DNA of 64,000 nt from Martelella mediterranea DSM 17316 (GCF_002043005.1 NZ_CP020330.1:2126001-2190000); one strand, 5' to 3'; shown: positions 36,553 to 45,721, counted from the stretch's first letter. The notes: generated by a model not told the origin, from the sequence alone. A program made the numbers and translations.

Positions 36553-37386
36553 ATGGATTTCCGTAAGAAGCTTGCCATCGAGCCTGGCAGCACGGTTTCG
36601 CTTGCCGATATCAATCCGGAACAGGATGGCGGGATCGAGAGCAAGGAGGAGGGCAAGGAGAAGCTTTCCGGCATACTGGACGAAATCACGCCGCTCCAGG
36701 AAATGCTCTATGCGGAAAAGAAGCATGCGCTGCTGATCGTGCTGCAGGGCATCGATGCCGCCGGCAAGGACGGCGTCTGCTGGCACGTGATCCGCGCCAT
36801 GAACCCGCAGGGCACCTATGTGGCGAGCTTCAAACAGCCGACAGAGGTCGAAAAGGCGCATGATTTTCTCTGGCGCGTGCACCAGCGCGTGCCGGCCATG
36901 GGGCAGGTCGCGGTCTTCAACCGCTCGCATTACGAGGATGTACTGGTGGCGCGGGTGCACAATCTCGTTTCAAAGCAGGTTTGGTCGAAGCGCTATCACG
37001 AGATCAACAATTTCGAGGAATTCCTGACCGAGAACGGCGTCACCATCGTCAAGTTCTTCCTTTATATTTCCAAGGATGAGCAGCTCGAACGGTTCGAGAA
37101 ACGGCTGGAGGACAAGGACCGGCAGTGGAAGATTTCGGCTTCCGATTATGCCGAGCGCGATCGCTGGGATGAGTATATCGAGGCCTATGAGGCGATGCTA
37201 TCGCATTGCTCGACAGCCCATGCGCCCTGGTATGTGATCCCGGCAAACCGCAAATGGTTCCGCAATCTCGCCGCCGCCGATATCATCCACCGCGCTATGC
37301 TCGACATGCAGATCGAAAGCCCGCGGCCGACGGTGGATATCGATGAAATCTATCGGCGCTATCATCACGCCGTGCGGGAGGCGTAA
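36553..37386 (+). CDS. ppk2: PPK2 family polyphosphate:nucleotide phosphotransferase
   Basis: A 277-residue P-loop kinase that moves phosphate between polyphosphate and nucleotides. Walker A is GIDAAGKDG (residues 66-74); FNRSHYEDVLVARVHNLV is the lid-proximal catalytic stretch and YAERDRWDEYIEAYEAML the C-terminal signature. Length and motifs fit the polyphosphate:AMP/ADP group; direction and base preference cannot be told. The gene is monocistronic, preceded by the 103-bp repeat and followed by a terminator. Confidence 0.9.
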   Translation: MDFRKKLAIEPGSTVSLADINPEQDGGIESKEEGKEKLSGILDEITPLQEMLYAEKKHALLIVLQGIDAAGKDGVCWHVIRAMNPQGTYVASFKQPTEVEKAHDFLWRVHQRVPAMGQVAVFNRSHYEDVLVARVHNLVSKQVWSKRYHEINNFEEFLTENGVTIVKFFLYISKDEQLERFEKRLEDKDRQWKISASDYAERDRWDEYIEAYEAMLSHCSTAHAPWYVIPANRKWFRNLAAADIIHRAMLDMQIESPRPTVDIDEIYRRYHHAVREA

Positions 37387-37414
37387 GCGCTTTGGTTCGG
37401 GCGGAAAGCACGGC

Positions 37415-37457
37415 GCGGTCGAGCCTCTGACAAGAGGCCCTGACCGCAGGATTTTTT
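37415..37457 (+). terminator. Rho-independent terminator after ppk2
   Basis: GCGGTC (37415-37420) pairs with GACCGC (37442-37447), enclosing an inner GCCTCT/AGAGGC stem, and is followed by six T (37452-37457). Confidence 0.8.
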
Positions 37458-37572
37458 ATCGCGGTTTGATACTCTTCAGGGAGATGGTGCTTCTTATCTT
37501 TGTTTCTGGTTGATTGCTATTGTCGGTTGTGTAAAGTGGTAGTTGCTTTTAACGGCTTGCAAGGAGCCGGTT

Positions 37573-37737
37573 ATGCGTATTTTCAAGTGCAAGAAGTGCC
37601 ATCATCATCTTCGATATGGCACCAATGATTGTTCGATCTGCTACACACCCTCGCCGATTGCCAACAGGAAATGGGCCCTGCCGGCGTTTCTTGTCGTGAT
37701 CATCGGTCTGGTCGCGGTTCTTATTTCTTTCTTCTGA
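37573..37737 (+). CDS. Zinc-ribbon miniprotein with C-terminal membrane anchor
   Basis: A 54-residue protein. Residues 6-23 carry CKKC...CSIC (C6, C9, C20, C23), the spacing of a zinc ribbon, and residues ~34-53 form one hydrophobic helix. AAGGAG lies six bases before ATG 37573. The surrounding ~250 bases are clearly richer in A/T than neighbouring DNA, and tRNA-Pro follows ~160 bases on. I do not recognise a family; a tail-anchored zinc-ribbon protein is what the sequence shows. Confidence 0.65.
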   Translation: MRIFKCKKCHHHLRYGTNDCSICYTPSPIANRKWALPAFLVVIIGLVAVLISFF

Positions 37738-37898
37738 TCGATTTTCATGCCCGGCTGACGGCGTCCAGCCCGCGCCGTCTTTCCTGCAAACAATGGCTGT
37801 CTGAAAACCTGTCGCGGTTTTTGTGCGCAAACCCGGTTTTGCCTCTTGCGCCTGCGTGAGCGAAAGTCTAAAGGGGACGGGCCGTCTAGACGGTTGGT

Positions 37899-37975
<77 letters not shown>

Positions 37976-38118
37976 TTTCTCCGGATTTTCTTCTCGATTT
38001 GGATCGTCTTCCGCGTCCCCCGTTTGCGGGACTGCGACAACGCGCCGTTGGCAATCGCCGGCCGGAATTGCTACAGGGAACGCGATGAGACGACAGCAGC
38101 AAGACTGGGAGCGGATCG

Positions 38119-39063
38119 ATGAGCGTTGAGGGCAAGGGGAGCTGCTGTGCGGTATCCCGCAACAGTGAAAAACCTGCTATTGAGGCCGCTCCGATCATCC
38201 CGGCAGGCGTCGGTGAACGCTCCAACGCGATTGCCCTTCCAGGCGGGCGCAGCCATGTCGGCATTGATAATCCCGCGATCCCGCAGGATGGCGAGGGGCC
38301 GGCGCGCTTCGTCAAGCTCAATCCCTTCGCCCTCGAGGCGCAGACCGTCACGATCAGGCGCTTTGCGGAATTCGTCGATGCGACCGGTTATGTCTCCGAG
38401 GCCGAGCGCTTCGGCTGGTCCGCCGTGTTTGCCGGCCTGGTCTCGAAAGATACAGAGGTGATGGGCAGTGCCCCCGACACGCCGTGGTGGTGGCGGATCG
38501 ACGGCGCCTGCTGGCGCCACCCGGAGGGCCCCGGCAGCAGCGTCGAGGACCGGCTCGATCACCCCGTCACCCAGGTCTCCCACGCCGATGCGGTGGCGTT
38601 TGCAACCTGGGTTGGCGGAAGGCTGCCGAGCGAGGCGGAATGGGAGCGGGCGGCCCATGGCGGCGTCGTCGGCCGCAAATTCGTCTGGGGCGATGAGGAA
38701 CCGACCGACACCAAGATCTTCTGCAATATCTGGCAGGGGCGTTTTCCCGATCACAATACCATGGCTGACGGCTATATGGGCACCGCGCCGGCGCGATCCT
38801 TCGAGCCGAACGAGGGCGGGTTCTACAACATGGCCGGCAATGTCTGGGAGTGGACCGCCGATCCCTATCGCATCCGCTCGCTCTCCCGCCACGCCAAGCA
38901 GCGCAATGCCGCAGCCGTTGCCGCCGATGAGCGCCTGCTCAAGGGCGGCTCGTTCCTCTGCCATTACAGCTATTGCTACCGCTACCGGATCGCCGCGCGC
39001 ATGGCGCTGACGCCGGACAGCGCCGCCAGCAATGTCGGTTTTCGCGTCGCCTACGACGCCTGA
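38119..39063 (+). CDS. Formylglycine-generating enzyme (SUMF1/FGE family)
   Basis: A 314-residue protein with the full FGE-sulfatase fold from ~residue 35: PGGRSHVG at the start, [22 protein letters not shown], and [15 protein letters not shown] near the end. The last motif has both copper-binding active-site cysteines, C281 and C286, at the five-residue spacing of true FGEs; most other members of the superfamily lack them. It should oxidise a sulfatase cysteine to formylglycine. No sulfatase is encoded in the window. GGGAGCGGATCG precedes the start loosely; the start is not certain. Confidence 0.87.
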   Translation: MSVEGKGSCCAVSRNSEKPAIEAAPIIPAGVGERSNAIALPGGRSHVGIDNPAIPQDGEGPARFVKLNPFALEAQTVTIRRFAEFVDATGYVSEAERFGWSAVFAGLVSKDTEVMGSAPDTPWWWRIDGACWRHPEGPGSSVEDRLDHPVTQVSHADAVAFATWVGGRLPSEAEWERAAHGGVVGRKFVWGDEEPTDTKIFCNIWQGRFPDHNTMADGYMGTAPARSFEPNEGGFYNMAGNVWEWTADPYRIRSLSRHAKQRNAAAVAADERLLKGGSFLCHYSYCYRYRIAARMALTPDSAASNVGFRVAYDA

Positions 39064-40416
39064 TCAGCCGAGCTCGCTTTCGGGCCGGTGCGGCATGCGT
39101 TCGGGATGAACGCCCGCTTGTTTCAGGGTCCGCTCCAGCAACTGCTCGTAGATCGGCTGTCCGCCGAGCCAGCGGGCCGCGACATTGGCGGTGACGCATG
39201 TGGCGATCAGCGGCAGCGTCATGGTGTAGGCCCCCGTCAGTTCCAGCGTCAGCGCGACGCCGACCACCGGCGCGCGCACCGAAGCCGAAAACAGCCCGCC
39301 CATGGCGGCGATGCCGAAGGCGAGCGGAATGGCGGTTCCTTCCGGCAGCACGCCTTCCAATATTGTACCAAAGGCAAGGCCGATCGCGATGGCGAGCGCC
39401 AGCATGGGCGCGAAGATGCCGCCGGGTGTGCCTGCGGAATAGCTCACCACCATGGTGGCGAACCGCAAGACCGCAAGCAGCAGAAGCGCGCTCAGCACGA
39501 CATGGTCGCGGGCAAGCGAGACGATCACGTTCTCGCCGCCGGTGACGGCGCGCGGAAACAGGATGAACAGCGCCCCGATCGCAAGCCCGATCAGCGCCGG
39601 CATGAGGTAGGGAATGCGCTTGTGCATCGCGATGGTGAAGCCGGAAACGCTCATCAGGCTGGCGTTGAGCGCAACGCCGACGAAACCGAGAAGCACGCCG
39701 AGAACAACGAAGGCCGGGAGCAGGGCCAGCGCGGGCGTGGCGACCGACATCGAGAAATCCGGAGCGGTGCCGCCGATCACTTCCGTCATCACGGTGGAGA
39801 AGAAGGCGGCGACGATGACGCCCATATAGCTGCGGAAGTTATAGGGAAACTGGTTGTGCGTTTCCTCGATGATGAACAGCACGGCGGCGAGCGGCGCATT
39901 GAAGGCGCAGGCAAGACCGGCGGCCGCTCCGGCACCCAGCAGGCCGCGCCTTTCGGTATCCGAGACCTTGAAGAAATCCGTGGTCGCCGCCGCGATCGAC
40001 GCGCCGATATGGATCGTCGGCCCTTCTCGTCCGAGCACAAGGCCGGATGACAGGGCCCCGATGCCGGTGAGGAACTTGACCGGCAGAACCCGGCGCCAGC
40101 GCACATTGCGCAGATTGCTCATCGCGCCTTCGATTTCCTGCACGCCGCTGCCGGCGGCCTCCGGCGCGTAGCGGCGCACGACGGCGACCATGGCGACGGT
40201 GACGACCATGGTGATCAGCGCCGCCGCCAGAACGAGCCAAGGCCCGTGCAGAAGACGCCCCAGCGCCTGCGGCCAGGTCGACAGCCGGTCGATTGCAAGG
40301 TGGAAAAACGAGCCGATCGTGCCCGTGACAATGCCCGTCACGGCCGCCATAGCGATAAAGCGGGTCTCCGCGCGTCGGTCGCGCCCCTCAAGCGCTGCGT
40401 CTTCCGGTTCGCTCAT
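39064..40416 (-). CDS. ClC-type chloride channel / H+-Cl- exchanger
   Basis: A 450-residue integral membrane protein with the three selectivity-filter motifs: GSGVQEIEG, GREGPTIHIG with the gating glutamate, and GGIFAPMLALAIAIG. It lacks cytoplasmic CBS domains, like E. coli ClcA. The frame is open ~98 codons upstream, but ATG 40416 (MSEPEDAALEGRD) gives a normal length. It converges with the FGE gene with no spare base between the stops and is divergent from the thioesterase gene. Exchange rather than channel activity is inferred. Confidence 0.9.
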   Translation of the reverse strand: MSEPEDAALEGRDRRAETRFIAMAAVTGIVTGTIGSFFHLAIDRLSTWPQALGRLLHGPWLVLAAALITMVVTVAMVAVVRRYAPEAAGSGVQEIEGAMSNLRNVRWRRVLPVKFLTGIGALSSGLVLGREGPTIHIGASIAAATTDFFKVSDTERRGLLGAGAAAGLACAFNAPLAAVLFIIEETHNQFPYNFRSYMGVIVAAFFSTVMTEVIGGTAPDFSMSVATPALALLPAFVVLGVLLGFVGVALNASLMSVSGFTIAMHKRIPYLMPALIGLAIGALFILFPRAVTGGENVIVSLARDHVVLSALLLLAVLRFATMVVSYSAGTPGGIFAPMLALAIAIGLAFGTILEGVLPEGTAIPLAFGIAAMGGLFSASVRAPVVGVALTLELTGAYTMTLPLIATCVTANVAARWLGGQPIYEQLLERTLKQAGVHPERMPHRPESELG

Positions 40417-40626
40417 CTTGCGCGTGCCGCGCTGAGGCGCGCCGAAGTTGGTCTGTGCATATATGGCCCCTCTTTCTGATTGCACTATGCAGACTGAAAA
40501 TGTCTTGTCCAGAGCGCCGCCAGCAGCACGCGTCCTCATCCAGCGGCATAGTTTGCTGTTGATTGCATGCAGCTTTCGGGCAAGACTCCGGCCCGATCGA
40601 AAACGGCCTGCAAAGAGGGGACATGA

Positions 40627-41112
40627 ATGGACCGCGAACACGATCCCAGCCAGCTTGAAATGGTGGTGCTGATGACGCCGGACATGGCGAATTTTTCCGG
40701 CAAGGTGCATGGCGGCGCGCTGTTGAACCTGCTCGACCGCGTGGCCTATTCCTGTGCGGCGCGCTATTCACAGGATTATGCGGTGACGCTGTCGGTGGAT
40801 CAGGTGACGTTTCGCGAGCCGATCAATGTCGGCGAACTCGTCACCTTGCGGGCATCGGTGAACTATACCGGCCGCACCTCGATGGAGATCGGCATCAGGG
40901 TCGAGGCGGAGGAGGTGCGCAGCGGCCATCGCCGCCACACCAATTCCTGTTATTTCACCATGGTCGCTGTGGACGCGCATGGCAAGCCGACGCCGATCCC
41001 GAAGCTCGACCTCAACACGCCGGACAAGGAGCGCCGCTTCAAGGAGGCGCAGATGCGCCACCAGTTGCGCCGCGAATATGAGAGCCGGTTCAAGGAGTTG
41101 AAGGCGGATTAG
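40627..41112 (+). CDS. Acyl-CoA thioesterase (hotdog fold, YciA/BFIT type)
   Basis: A 161-residue single hotdog-domain protein. The N-terminal part VVLMTPDMANFSGKVHGGALLNLLDRVAYSCA contains the asparagine-glycine-histidine-glycine active-site stretch of acyl-CoA thioesterases, and VSVDQ-like LSVDQVTFREPINVGELV follows. AGAGGGG lies before the ATG. Its TAG stop is shared with the next repeat copy. Likely substrates are medium or long acyl-CoAs. Confidence 0.88.
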   Translation: MDREHDPSQLEMVVLMTPDMANFSGKVHGGALLNLLDRVAYSCAARYSQDYAVTLSVDQVTFREPINVGELVTLRASVNYTGRTSMEIGIRVEAEEVRSGHRRHTNSCYFTMVAVDAHGKPTPIPKLDLNTPDKERRFKEAQMRHQLRREYESRFKELKAD

Positions 41113-41213
41113 AGCAATTCCAGGTGAAGTGGACACCGGTTCACCGTCCGGAATTGCGTAAAAACAAAAAGATAGAGCCTTTTCGCGTTTCCGTGAAACG
41201 CGAAAAGGCTCTA
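41111..41213 (+). repeat. 103-bp intergenic repeat, copy 2
   Basis: Same element as at 36378-36480, inverted. Its hairpin GAGCCTTTTCGCGTTTC / GAAACGCGAAAAGGCTC is a perfect 17-bp stem with a CGT loop. The left edge supplies the TAG stop codon of the thioesterase gene (41110-41112). Confidence 0.88.
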
Positions 41214-41283
41214 GAGCACTGCAAGCTGCAGCGCGTATGCGATAATGCCCCGCGACGGCATGGATCCGTCGCGGGGCGTCTCC

Positions 41284-41958
41284 TCAGTAATACGGCGAAA
41301 CGCACTGCTGCCTTGGCCCATGATAGGGCTGGTAGGTGTTGTCGGAGACGCGGTACGATTTGTAATGATCCTCGCACCATTGATAGTGCTTCGGATTGAT
41401 CGTCGGCGTGGTCGCGGTATTGACAGTGTTGTCGTTGTTGGTCGCCGCAACAACGCCGCCGCCGATCAGCGCGCCCGCCGCAAACGGTACCCAGGCGGTG
41501 CCGTTCCAGCCCCAGCCCGGTCCATAGGGGCCATAGGGCGGGCCGTACCAGTAGGGGCCAAGTGCTGCCGGTCCGTAATAGGGACCCCAATTGGGCGGCG
41601 GCGGACCATGCCAGTGCGGCGGCGGCGGGCCGTGCCAATGCGGGGGCGGGCCGCCATGCCAAGGCTGGCCATAAGGCGCGCGAACCGGGCCGGGGCCGCG
41701 CGGGCCGCCATCATGCGGACCATTGTGCCAGTGGGGCGGAGGGCCCTGCCAGTGGGGGCTGCCGCCGCCATGAAAGGCCGGGCCGAAGCCCGGGCCATGC
41801 GGCGCAAACCCGCCGTGAAAACCACCGCCGTTAAAGCCGCCATGAAAGCCGCCGCCGTGGAAACCGCCTGCCGGGTGGGCAAGCGCTGCCATCGGCGAAA
41901 GGGCAAGCGCCGCGGCCGCCACAACGGCCACAAGTTTACTGCGTGCAAGTCCGAACAT
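41284..41958 (-). CDS. Secreted His/Gly/Pro-rich protein with BA14K-like C-terminus
   Basis: A 224-residue exported protein: signal peptide (1-27), then GGGFHGG-type repeats, a [14 protein letters not shown] stretch, a hydrophobic helix around 155-172, and a C-terminal ~45 residues with [19 protein letters not shown] and two cysteines, as in the BA14K family (a Brucella antigen). The 25 or so histidines could bind metal ions. The composition makes shadow reading frames long on the other strand; this frame has the signal peptide and the conserved tail. Confidence 0.78.
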   Translation of the reverse strand: MFGLARSKLVAVVAAAALALSPMAALAHPAGGFHGGGFHGGFNGGGFHGGFAPHGPGFGPAFHGGGSPHWQGPPPHWHNGPHDGGPRGPGPVRAPYGQPWHGGPPPHWHGPPPPHWHGPPPPNWGPYYGPAALGPYWYGPPYGPYGPGWGWNGTAWVPFAAGALIGGGVVAATNNDNTVNTATTPTINPKHYQWCEDHYKSYRVSDNTYQPYHGPRQQCVSPYY

Positions 41959-42073
41959 CGCATTCCTCCTGCATCTCGAACAAAAACCGCCACGCGATCA
42001 TTATAAAACCGCAGGTAGCATTTCTTTGCTGAACGCAAGCTGAATAATTCGGGACCTCGCCCACCCGGGTTTC

Positions 42074-43105
42074 TCAGCCGTCCTCCATGCCCAGGAGCAC
42101 GTTTGCGACATTGTGGCCGATCTCGGTGACGCCGTAGCCGCCTTCCATGACGGTCACGATCGGCAGGTCCGACGCCGCCAGAACCGCACCCATGCGCTGG
42201 AAATCGGGCGTGGTCAGCCGGAAGAAGGAGATCGGATCCTTCTCGAAGGTATCGACGCCGAGCGAGACCACCAGCGCCTCCGCGCCGAAATCCGCGATCC
42301 GCTTCATCGCGCTTTCCAGCGCCGCGCGATAGGCGTTCCACGGCGTGTTGCGGGGCAGCGGAAAATTGGCGTTGAAGCCTTCGCCCCTGCCTTTGCCGGT
42401 TTCCTCCGCATGGCCCCAGAAATAGGGGAACGCATCGTCCGGATCGCCATGGAGCGAGGCGAAGAAGATATCGTCGCGCTCATAGGTGATGTCCTGCGTG
42501 CCGTTGCCGTGGTGAAAGTCGACATCGAGGATCGCGACCTTCGCCGCGCCGTGATCGATCAGCCGCTGGGCGGCGATCGCGGCATTGTTCAGGAAGCAGT
42601 AGCCGCCGAAGAGATCGATGCCGGCATGGTGGCCCGGCGGGCGGCAGAGCGCGAAGACGTGGCGATTGCCGGCGGTGATATGATCGGCCGCCGAAATCGC
42701 GCAGTCATTGGCGGCAACGGCTGCCCGGTAGGTGCCGTCGGTGATCGAGGTCTCGACCGAATTGGCGTAATAGCCGAGCAGCCCGTCGATATTCTTCGGC
42801 GGGCGGGCGTGGTAGGAGCGGCGGACGGGCAGCGAAATCGGGATCGCCTCGCTGGTGAAGCCGGCAGCAGTCCAGCGCTCCCATATGGTTTCCAGAAATT
42901 CGAGATAGCCGGCATCGTGAAGCTTGCCCGCGACCGAAAGGCCGTGCGCCTCGGGCGCGACAATGTCCGAAAACCCGTTCTCCTGCAGCGCCGCCAATAT
43001 CCATTCCGCCCGGAACGGCCCTTCGAACGGCTTCACCAGTTCGCCGCCATGCAGCTCGGTTTTGGCATCGCGGAACTTGTGGTCCTCGGAATAGATAATA
43101 CGCAT
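42074..43105 (-). CDS. Histone deacetylase family protein, likely acetylpolyamine amidohydrolase
   Basis: A 343-residue arginase-deacetylase-fold enzyme. CRPPGHHAGIDLFGGYCFLNN has the catalytic H159/H160 pair, and ILDVDFHHGNGTQ carries zinc ligands D196 and H198; the third ligand is in LGVDTFEKDP. These spacings agree with the acetylpolyamine amidohydrolases, which release acetate from acetylated putrescine, cadaverine or spermidine. A role as protein deacetylase cannot be excluded. Start at 43105 (MRIIYSEDH) is the family N-terminus. Confidence 0.88.
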   Translation of the reverse strand: MRIIYSEDHKFRDAKTELHGGELVKPFEGPFRAEWILAALQENGFSDIVAPEAHGLSVAGKLHDAGYLEFLETIWERWTAAGFTSEAIPISLPVRRSYHARPPKNIDGLLGYYANSVETSITDGTYRAAVAANDCAISAADHITAGNRHVFALCRPPGHHAGIDLFGGYCFLNNAAIAAQRLIDHGAAKVAILDVDFHHGNGTQDITYERDDIFFASLHGDPDDAFPYFWGHAEETGKGRGEGFNANFPLPRNTPWNAYRAALESAMKRIADFGAEALVVSLGVDTFEKDPISFFRLTTPDFQRMGAVLAASDLPIVTVMEGGYGVTEIGHNVANVLLGMEDG

Positions 43106-43165
43106 GGTTCAAGCCTTCCCTGTTGACGTTCTCATAGCGCATCTGCGGGAAGACAGGAATCGCTT

Positions 43166-44038
43166 TCAGTGCATCATCGGGGCATCGAGGTGTCTTAGCT
43201 TGTCGGGATTGCGGATGACATAGATCGCGGCGATCTTGCCGTCGCGGGGCAGGAGGGCGGTGACCTGCAACTCGCCATCCGCTTCGCGCGTGACGAATCC
43301 CGGCAGGCCGTTGACATAGCATAGTCGCACGAGCTCCGTGTGCTGCGTCCAGGCGATCTCGGCAAGTCGTTCATGGATGGTGATGATATCCTCGACGCCG
43401 GTGACAACCCGGAATGCCGCCGACCGCTTGCCGCCTCCATCGGCATGAAAGCTGGCATCGGCCACCAGCATGTCGCGCAAAGCGGCAATGTCGCCGCTGC
43501 GCGAGGCCGCGTGAAAGGCGCGGGCGACATCGAGACCCAACTGAGGTTCGACCGGGAAGCGGGGCCCGTCTTCGCGAACATGGGCGCGGGCGCGGGCCGC
43601 AAGTTGTCGGCAGGTCTGCGGGCTGCGCTCCAGAGCGTCGCCGACGGCGGCGAAATCAAGGCCGAAGACGTCATGCAGCAGGAAGGCGGCGCGTTCCAGC
43701 GGCGAAAGCCGTTCAAGCGTCAGCATCAGCGGCAGGGTGAAGTCGACCTCCGGCTCCTCCTCGATCGCCGGCTCCGGCAGCCAGGGACCGATATACGTCT
43801 CGCGTTGCGCCCGCGCCGATTTCAACTGGTCGAGGCAAAGCCTCGAAACCATGCGCCGGAGAAAGGCTTCGTCGGATCGTATCGCGGCGTGGTCGGCCTT
43901 CATCCAGCGGATGAAGGCCTCCTGAACCATGTCTTCGGCATCGGCGTGGGAGCCCAGCATGCGATAGGCCATCCGCTTCAGAAGCGGGCGATGCTTCTCG
44001 AAAGCTGTCGTTGCTGCCCTGCCATGATCGGTGAGCAT
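43166..44038 (-). CDS. ECF41-type RNA polymerase sigma factor (SigJ-like)
   Basis: A 290-residue sigma factor: sigma-2 region (FEKHRPLLKRMAYRMLGSHADAEDMVQ), sigma-4 region (LSPLERAAFLLHDVFGLDF), then a SnoaL-like C-terminal domain of ~110 residues. The linker motif WLPEP and the late NPDKL motif are diagnostic of ECF41, in which the C-terminal domain modulates activity instead of an anti-sigma factor. The start ATG overlaps the TGA of the carboxymuconolactone decarboxylase gene (TGATG), so the pair is translationally coupled. Confidence 0.92.
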   Translation of the reverse strand: MLTDHGRAATTAFEKHRPLLKRMAYRMLGSHADAEDMVQEAFIRWMKADHAAIRSDEAFLRRMVSRLCLDQLKSARAQRETYIGPWLPEPAIEEEPEVDFTLPLMLTLERLSPLERAAFLLHDVFGLDFAAVGDALERSPQTCRQLAARARAHVREDGPRFPVEPQLGLDVARAFHAASRSGDIAALRDMLVADASFHADGGGKRSAAFRVVTGVEDIITIHERLAEIAWTQHTELVRLCYVNGLPGFVTREADGELQVTALLPRDGKIAAIYVIRNPDKLRHLDAPMMH

Positions 44039-44487
44039 CAGGCCGCCGCCGCCGGTTCGAACCACATTTTGAAACCGATCGCGATACGGTTCCAGCCATT
44101 GATCACATTGATCATCATTGTCAGCTTTACCTGCTCCTCGGGGCTGAAATGTCGCGCCAGTTCGTCATAGGTGTCCTGCTCGACCGATGCCTCTGAAATC
44201 CGGGTCAGTGCGTCGGTCCAGGCGAGCGCCGCGCGTTCGCGTTCACTATAGCACGGCGCCTCGCGCCATGCGGAGAGAAGGTAGATGCGCTGTTCGCTCT
44301 CGCCGGCACGGCGTGCTTCGGCGGTGTGCATGTTCAGGCAATTTGCGCAGTTGTTGATCTGGGAGGCGCGGATTTTCACCAGTTCGACAAGCTCTTGTTC
44401 AAGACTGCCGGCAATCTCGGTGGAAAAGCCGAGCCATTTGCGGGCAATGTCGGGGCTGGAGGCAAAGATATCGACGCGGGCATTCAT
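44038..44487 (-). CDS. Carboxymuconolactone decarboxylase family (AhpD-like) protein
   Basis: A 149-residue helical protein. VKIRASQINNCANCLNMHTAEARRAGE contains the redox CxxC and histidine of the AhpD core; the rest fits alkylhydroperoxidase-like proteins. ECF41 sigma genes are typically next to such a gene and control it, and here they overlap. AAGGAG lies before ATG 44487; the longer open frame to 44775 runs across the GNAT gene and is not real. Natural substrate unknown. Confidence 0.9.
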   Translation of the reverse strand: MNARVDIFASSPDIARKWLGFSTEIAGSLEQELVELVKIRASQINNCANCLNMHTAEARRAGESEQRIYLLSAWREAPCYSERERAALAWTDALTRISEASVEQDTYDELARHFSPEEQVKLTMMINVINGWNRIAIGFKMWFEPAAAA

Positions 44488-44600
44488 GGGGATACTCCTT
44501 TCAAGGTTTGCATCTCCATGACGATCGCGCGCCGCCAAACGTGACATCGGCCAGGAAAAAAAGTTGAATGCTCGCGATAGCGGGCCTGTTTGGGTTGGCG

Positions 44601-45122
44601 TCAGACCCCGAGCCGCTTGTAGAAAAACGTCGTGCCGCAATAGCCGCCATCCGGATAGAGCGCGTATTCGGGCACAACGCCCACGCGCTGCCAGCCGAGG
44701 CGGGGATAGATCGCTTCGGCAGCGCTTCCGGTCGCGGTGTCGAGCACCATCAGCCAGCGGTCGCGTTTCAGGCATTCCGCCTCCAGCCGCTCCATCAACA
44801 GGCGGGCGATGCCCCGGCCGCGCATGTCGCGGCGCACGATCAGCTTCATCACATCGCCGCGATGCGGCTGGTTGGGCTTGCGCGCGAACCCGGCCTGCAC
44901 CGTGCCGACGATATCGTCTCCGTTCGCCGCCACGGCGAGCACGGTGAAACCGTCCCCCAAGCCATCGGCAACCCCCTGCCAGAAGGCGCGGGCTTCGGAG
45001 CGGTCATAGGGCGCCATGAAACCCATCGAAGCGTTGTCCTCGATGCTGTCGCGCAGGAGTTCGCTGAGCGCCGGGATCGCGGCCACGGCTTCCTCGGCGG
45101 ATAGAAATCTGATGGTCGTCAT
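44601..45122 (-). CDS. GNAT family N-acetyltransferase
   Basis: A 173-residue acetyltransferase. The acetyl-CoA pyrophosphate loop is VRRDMRGRGIARLLME, preceded by the GTVQAGF and MKLIV strands, and YPRLGWQRVGVVPEYAL is the usual C-terminal part. Acceptor substrate is not predictable. The start lies a few bases behind the stop of the XRE-cupin gene, so the two probably form an operon with the regulator first. Confidence 0.88.
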   Translation of the reverse strand: MTTIRFLSAEEAVAAIPALSELLRDSIEDNASMGFMAPYDRSEARAFWQGVADGLGDGFTVLAVAANGDDIVGTVQAGFARKPNQPHRGDVMKLIVRRDMRGRGIARLLMERLEAECLKRDRWLMVLDTATGSAAEAIYPRLGWQRVGVVPEYALYPDGGYCGTTFFYKRLGV

Positions 45123-45130
45123 GACGCTCC

Positions 45131-45706
45131 TTATCGCGTGCGTTCGATGATGACGGCGTAGAGCACATCGGTATCGCCGGCATTGGCAAAGCTGTGCGGA
45201 TCGGCGACCGGCATATAGAGGCAGTCTCCCTTGAACAGGAGATGGGTCTCCTCGCCGATCTCGACTTGCAACGTCCCGCTCATGATCCAGATATGCTGGC
45301 TCAGCCCGTCTGCGCCGTGTTTGGGCGGATAGGAAATGCCGCCGCCGACCGGAAAGCGTATCAGCACGATGTCGACGCCGGAACCGGTGCCGGATGGCGA
45401 GATCGAGCGGCGCGAATAGCCGGTTTCAGGATCGCGCCACACCGGCTGGTCGACCCGGCGCGAGAGCGGATCGACGGGCCGGTCGGCATCGGCGAAGAAC
45501 GCCGACAGCGTGGTGCCGAGCGCGGCGCAGAGCTTCGCCAGAATGAGCGCCGAGGGCGAGGCCTCCGCCCGCTCGATCCGCGAGATCATCGCCCGGCTGA
45601 CGCCGGAGGCTTCCGCCAGCCCATCCAGCGTGAAGCCGCCGGCGGTGCGAAGGCGCTTGAGGTTGACGGCAATGGCGTGGTCAAAGGTGAGGTCTAGATT
45701 TTCCAT
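45131..45706 (-). CDS. XRE family regulator with C-terminal cupin domain
   Basis: A 191-residue regulator: helix-turn-helix over ~residues 12-66 (LKRLRTAGGFTLDGLAEASGVSRAMISRIERAEASPS) and a cupin sensor domain from ~110 (HIWIMSGTLQVEIGEE, then DCLYMPVADPHSF). ATG 45706 fits the domain start; ATG 45769 is possible but would put the palindromic operator inside the gene. Probably represses itself and the adjacent acetyltransferase gene in response to a small ligand. Confidence 0.87.
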   Translation of the reverse strand: MENLDLTFDHAIAVNLKRLRTAGGFTLDGLAEASGVSRAMISRIERAEASPSALILAKLCAALGTTLSAFFADADRPVDPLSRRVDQPVWRDPETGYSRRSISPSGTGSGVDIVLIRFPVGGGISYPPKHGADGLSQHIWIMSGTLQVEIGEETHLLFKGDCLYMPVADPHSFANAGDTDVLYAVIIERTR

Positions 45707-45721
45707 GATGAGATCATGGAA
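45701..45721. promoter_or_regulatory. Palindromic operator over the XRE-cupin start codon
   Basis: TTCCATGAT-gag-ATCATGGAA is a perfect 9-bp inverted repeat with a 3-base spacer that includes the start codon. A TTGACT (minus strand) lies just upstream. This is the expected place and shape for an autoregulatory XRE site. Confidence 0.6.
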
